Assembly: GCF_017916325.1 (NCBI RefSeq)
Contig: NC_090170.1
Span: 1,421,001 to 1,485,000 of the forward strand
Origin: Leishmania martiniquensis
Lineage: Eukaryota; Euglenozoa; Kinetoplastea; Trypanosomatida; Trypanosomatidae
Direction: 5' to 3'
DNA length: 64,000 bases
Under the pieces are notes generated by a model. That model saw nothing but the letters and a program-made list of their open reading frames with translations, did no database searches and had not been told where the DNA came from. Positions 60,861 through 64,000 of this stretch are shown here, piece after piece (position 1 is the first letter of the stretch; every line of letters starts with the position of its first letter). Made by a program: the position numbers and the translations under genes.

Positions 60861-61854
60861 CTCGCGGTCAAGCTGCGCCCGATGGCCACGAGACGTAGTG
60901 GGGCGCAGCGCAGCGTTACGTGCGATGTGAGTATGAATGGGTGCCGGTGCGGGGAGAGGGTGGGGGAAGGGGAAGAGACAAGCGCGATGGAGTGGCGGCA
61001 GCGCAGCGAGGGCGCGAGGAGCGCCCGTGCGGAGACGTCAATGTGTGTGTGCGAGTGCGTGTGTCAGAGTCGAGTCGGCAGGGGGCACGAGGATACAGAC
61101 AGCACAGCATGCGCTCGATCCGGGAGGGGAGGGCCGCGCGGGTGTGGCACAGGCACGCCGTCCACCCGCCTCGGTCGCGCAGCAGCCGATGCCACTGCCG
61201 TAGGTCCAGAGCGAGCCCTCCCGCGCGCGCACACACAAACTGAGGCGGTCCACCTTGCTCACGCGCAGCGCTCCGCAAGGCGCTCTGCGTTCTGAGATGC
61301 GTCGTGCCTTTCACAGCCAGCGCACACATGCGCATGCACACTGCACACATGAGTTCGCCACAGCCGAGGTGCCTCTCCGAGGAACGAACACAGGGCGCTG
61401 TAAGGGCAAGCAATGGAGAGAGCGCGGGGAAGGGGGAGAAAGAAGGGCGCGCGGCGGAACAGCAAAGCGAAGGGGAAGAAGGTGGAGAGGGGGGAGGGAA
61501 GGGCGCCCACCGTCGAGATGCAGGGGCACAAGACAGAGAAGGGCGGCTGCCCTGCCCTGCCCTCCCCTCTGACGCTGCGATGGGCGTACGCACGCCCCAC
61601 GCGCACAGCCTCAATAAAGCAAAGAAAAAAGGAGTGAAAGGTGTGAAGGGAGAAAAGGAAGTGATACAGCGAACCAAGCGTGGCGGCCCCGCACCGACAT
61701 CAGCCAGCGCGCCATCGAGGGGGCACCAATGAGCGAGACGAAGAGCTCTGCTGAAAGGCAGGAGTGGGGGGCGCGATCGTGGCTCACGTCGAGGAGCGGA
61801 AAGGAAGCGGGACAGCGACAGGCACAGGGCCGCTCCGCGTCTCATGGAGACGTC
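60861..61854. other. Unit-3 spacer between surface gene C and L27a copy 3
   Basis: 994 bases, the counterpart of the unit-1 and unit-2 spacers. It is shorter by one CA in the microsatellite near 61226-61240. Confidence 0.75.
60873..60978 (-). promoter_or_regulatory. Predicted trans-splicing signal of L27a copy 3
   Basis: A pyrimidine tract complementary to 60951-60978, then no AG until 60874-60873, 12 bases upstream of the ATG. Confidence 0.55.
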
Positions 61855-63846
61855 TCACGAGGAGGAGTTCTTCGCATCAGCCCCGCCTGCGGCGCTCACG
61901 ATCGCGGTATCCTGCCCGTCCGTGCCGTTCGCGCTTTGAGCGAGATGTATCTCCCACGTCAGCCGCGCCAGCTCGTCCTGCTGGTGACGCACCATTCGTG
62001 AGAAGTGGCACCACACGCAGCACCCGCTCACAAGGGCGAACAGCAGCGCGATCAGAACCAGCAGCAGCGCCTCCACGCCGCCGGTGACGCTGGTGAGGTG
62101 GCACGCCGCGCTGGGAATCGAGTCGGATATCTTGGCGCCGTCGCACGCCTTCGGAATGTTGTAGTCATCACGCCGAACATACGGCACAAACGTCATGATG
62201 TCATATACCATCATGTAGTCCCTGCCAGTCTGGTTGGCATTGCAGCCGATATCCCCCTCACCAGGCCCCAGCGCCCTGCACGCCGCCAAGCGATCCGTCA
62301 CGGGGAAGGCGTAGCCTTGCTGAAAGAAGGGGTGGTGCGTGAAGAGATGCGGGGCGCCACCCCGGCCCACCACCGTCATGCGTAGCAGTCTGGAGTAGCC
62401 CGAGAAGCCACTCTGCACACTCCCGGGTGTATGAAACGGCGTCGTGTCCACGCTGCCCGAGGTCGCCCAGAACCACGTCACACGGACACCGTTCGCCTCC
62501 AGCGCCCACACCCCGCACGGCACGTTGCGCACCGTCTGGTTGCCGATGAACGTCGGCGGCACAGTCGGCGAGTAGAGCAACAGGGAGCGGATGTTCGCGG
62601 CCATCAAGTTGTAGCCCACGCGGAGGCGTCGGCACCTCTCCTGGCCCTCGAAGTACTTGTCCATATCGCTGTCGCCCGTCCCCCGGCCATCCCGCCCTTC
62701 ATACTTCGTGTTGAAGTACGCCAGTTGATTATACCAGTCGACGAACCACTCGTACATGTACACCCCACTGCTGGCGCCTCTCGTGGGAAGCAGCAGGCGG
62801 GTGTAGGCGACACCCCCTTCGGGGCTGAAGGACTCGCGAACCTCCCACATGGACCTGTTCTCTGGCGCTATCACCAAGAATTCGGCCGTGAACTCGTCGG
62901 GGAAGTCGGGCATCGTCGGGTGGTGGCGATCGGCAGGTACCGGTGGCAAGGCCACCGATGGCGGAGACGCCAGGCTCAAGTTGGCGGAGGCGCTCAGCGA
63001 CAGCGCCGGGGCGCTAGCAAGGCCCGCAATGGTCGGCAACGACGACCGAGCAGCACCCATCGGCTTGGCGGCGAGTGGACGGACAGAGGACGACGATGCG
63101 CCTTTGCAGGAAGAGGGCGGAGGCGGCACCGGTGCGCCAGCCATGTTAGCGCCCAAGAAGAAGATGGTGAAGAGGCAGTCGTTAACTTTGTAGTTGGCCG
63201 TGGCCGTCACCTCAACAGACAGCACCGTCTCGTTCACCAGCACCAAGTTCACAGTCCAGTTATACACCGTCAAGATACTGGCGGTGTACGTGGTCGCCGT
63301 GCCGAAGCCACCGAATGCGGACGGAATGGTGAGGTTGAACAGGCTCGAGTAGTTCCTCACCGGAATAGCGCGATTGATGCTCGAGTTGTACGTCAATGGA
63401 AGCGGGGTAGTCAGCATATCGGCAATAGCCTGTGCAACAAGTACGTCGTTGTCGCGGTCGGCCGGCCCCCTCGTGTGCACGCAGCCGCCGGAGTCGGTCA
63501 CAGTGTACTTGTCGGTGCCGTTATAGTAAGTACGGACAAAGTCCATGTCCACCGTGCGCTCCACCACGAGTGGAAAGGGAGCGCCCATATGCGCGGCGAT
63601 ATCATCCCAGTTGAGGAGGAAGCTGAAGGCGCTTATCGTCGAGGTGCTGAAGACTGTCGGCCTATTACTCGCGGCAGTGCGGCACACCAGCTCCACGTCG
63701 ACGGCCCCCCAACCGCTCAGCGGCAGCAGGCTCACCGCGCTCACCGCGCTCGCCGCGCTCACGGCGACGGAGACGCTGAGCAGGGCGAGCAGCGTCGCGG
63801 CGGCGGCGTGCTTCGCCATCGCAGCGGAGCGAGAAGCGCGCATCAT
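61855..63846 (-). CDS. Predicted type I surface glycoprotein, array gene C
   Basis: A 663-residue intact copy. Signal peptide and mature N-terminus match gene A except for an extra SAV repeat. Blocks diverged from A are the segment from FLLNWDDIAAHMGAPFPLVV on, the region around LTYNSSINRAIPVRNYSS, the middle (SLASPPSVALPPVPADRHH instead of the Ser-rich repeats) and the domain around YEGRDGRGTGDSDMDKYF. Blocks shared with A include DKYTVTDSGGCVHT, LFNLTIPSAFGG, AAKPMGAARSSLPTIAGLAS, MPDFPDEFTAEF, PPTFIGNQTVRNVPCGVW, the juxtamembrane YVRRDDYNIPKACDGAKIS and the tail. Cysteine positions are largely kept, so the fold is probably the same. The anchor is ALLLVLIALLFALVSGCC. The function is unknown; expected location is the cell surface or flagellar pocket. 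Confidence 0.82.
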   Translation of the reverse strand: MMRASRSAAMAKHAAAATLLALLSVSVAVSAASAVSAVSLLPLSGWGAVDVELVCRTAASNRPTVFSTSTISAFSFLLNWDDIAAHMGAPFPLVVERTVDMDFVRTYYNGTDKYTVTDSGGCVHTRGPADRDNDVLVAQAIADMLTTPLPLTYNSSINRAIPVRNYSSLFNLTIPSAFGGFGTATTYTASILTVYNWTVNLVLVNETVLSVEVTATANYKVNDCLFTIFFLGANMAGAPVPPPPSSCKGASSSSVRPLAAKPMGAARSSLPTIAGLASAPALSLSASANLSLASPPSVALPPVPADRHHPTMPDFPDEFTAEFLVIAPENRSMWEVRESFSPEGGVAYTRLLLPTRGASSGVYMYEWFVDWYNQLAYFNTKYEGRDGRGTGDSDMDKYFEGQERCRRLRVGYNLMAANIRSLLLYSPTVPPTFIGNQTVRNVPCGVWALEANGVRVTWFWATSGSVDTTPFHTPGSVQSGFSGYSRLLRMTVVGRGGAPHLFTHHPFFQQGYAFPVTDRLAACRALGPGEGDIGCNANQTGRDYMMVYDIMTFVPYVRRDDYNIPKACDGAKISDSIPSAACHLTSVTGGVEALLLVLIALLFALVSGCCVWCHFSRMVRHQQDELARLTWEIHLAQSANGTDGQDTAIVSAAGGADAKNSSS

Positions 63847-64000
63847 CGGCTGCAAAGCAATAGCACCGGAGAAAGTGCTACCAGATGATGACAAAAACAA
63901 AGCAAGGAAGAAGAAGTGAGCAGCAGGGCAGTGAGGAGCAACCTGGATGAGACCCGGTCGCACCCCCTCCACACCTGCAACACGCAGCCTTGACAGCTAG
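63847..64000. other. Upstream flank of surface gene C
   Basis: Contains the predicted acceptor AG (63879-63878) and pyrimidine tract shared with genes A and B. The window ends here. Confidence 0.6.

Larger units (their letters stand above)
60427..64000. repeat. Tandem array unit 3 (partial, cut by window end)
   Basis: The unit contains L27a copy 3, spacer and the intact surface gene C. The window ends in the upstream spacer. The sequence up to 63990 follows units 1 and 2, so the array may continue; the final bases (GACAGCTAG instead of GACGGCTAG) already differ by one base. Confidence 0.85.

Noticed and set aside
60916..61845. Minus-strand frame of 309 codons in the unit-3 spacer
   Set aside because: The homologous frames in units 1 and 2 are interrupted differently by the CA microsatellite, so it is not conserved even between near-identical copies.
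62431..63888. Plus-strand frame of 485 codons opposite surface gene C
   Set aside because: It is the antisense shadow of gene C. Its Arg/His-rich composition reflects the codon bias of the real gene.
1..64000. CRISPR arrays, insertion sequences or bacterial operons
   Set aside because: The sequence is a eukaryotic (kinetoplastid) nuclear region. No regularly spaced short repeats with unique spacers were seen, and the tandem repeats are gene-sized or microsatellites.

Overview
The window is nuclear DNA of a trypanosomatid, most likely Leishmania or a close relative. Every supported gene lies on the minus strand with no visible intron, separated by long low-complexity, pyrimidine-rich spacers. 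This is the layout of a kinetoplastid polycistronic unit, here read right to left. Several products are kinetoplastid-typical: PEX11-related glycosomal membrane proteins of the GIM5 type, a ribulose-phosphate 3-epimerase ending in a PTS1-like tripeptide, and a divergent twin-CX9C complex I subunit. From memory the gene order suggests the chromosome 35 type of Leishmania; I could not check that.

Layout, left to right. 0-10.5 kb: METTL2/6-like tRNA m3C methyltransferase, cyclophilin, IscU scaffold, MATE transporter, small acidic protein. 10.5-15.9 kb: a gene-poor, decayed stretch with a dispersed repeat and remnants of coding sequence. 15.9-21.1 kb: a large RanBP2-type zinc-finger protein and an NDUFB7-like subunit. 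21.1-26.6 kb: a second gene-poor region with an inverted near-identical copy of the dispersed repeat and a GC-rich block that may be a degenerate retroposon. 26.6-35.3 kb: the epimerase and two GIM5/PEX11 paralogues, a small glycosome-themed neighbourhood. 36-49.3 kb: a Tim17-like membrane protein, a coiled-coil protein, an Sfi1-repeat protein, a phytanoyl-CoA dioxygenase-like protein and the APC2 cullin subunit of the anaphase-promoting complex.

50.3-64 kb is the most striking part: a tandem array with units of 5165 and 5000 bp and a third unit cut by the window end. Each unit carries one 60S ribosomal protein L27a (uL15) gene and one predicted type I surface glycoprotein gene. The L27a genes and the spacers are almost identical between units. 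The ectodomain of the surface protein is a mosaic of invariant and strongly diverged blocks; unit 1 has a private serine-rich 15-residue repeat, and the unit 2 copy is broken by a single-base deletion in a C run. An essential gene and a diversifying surface gene therefore seem to be amplified together.
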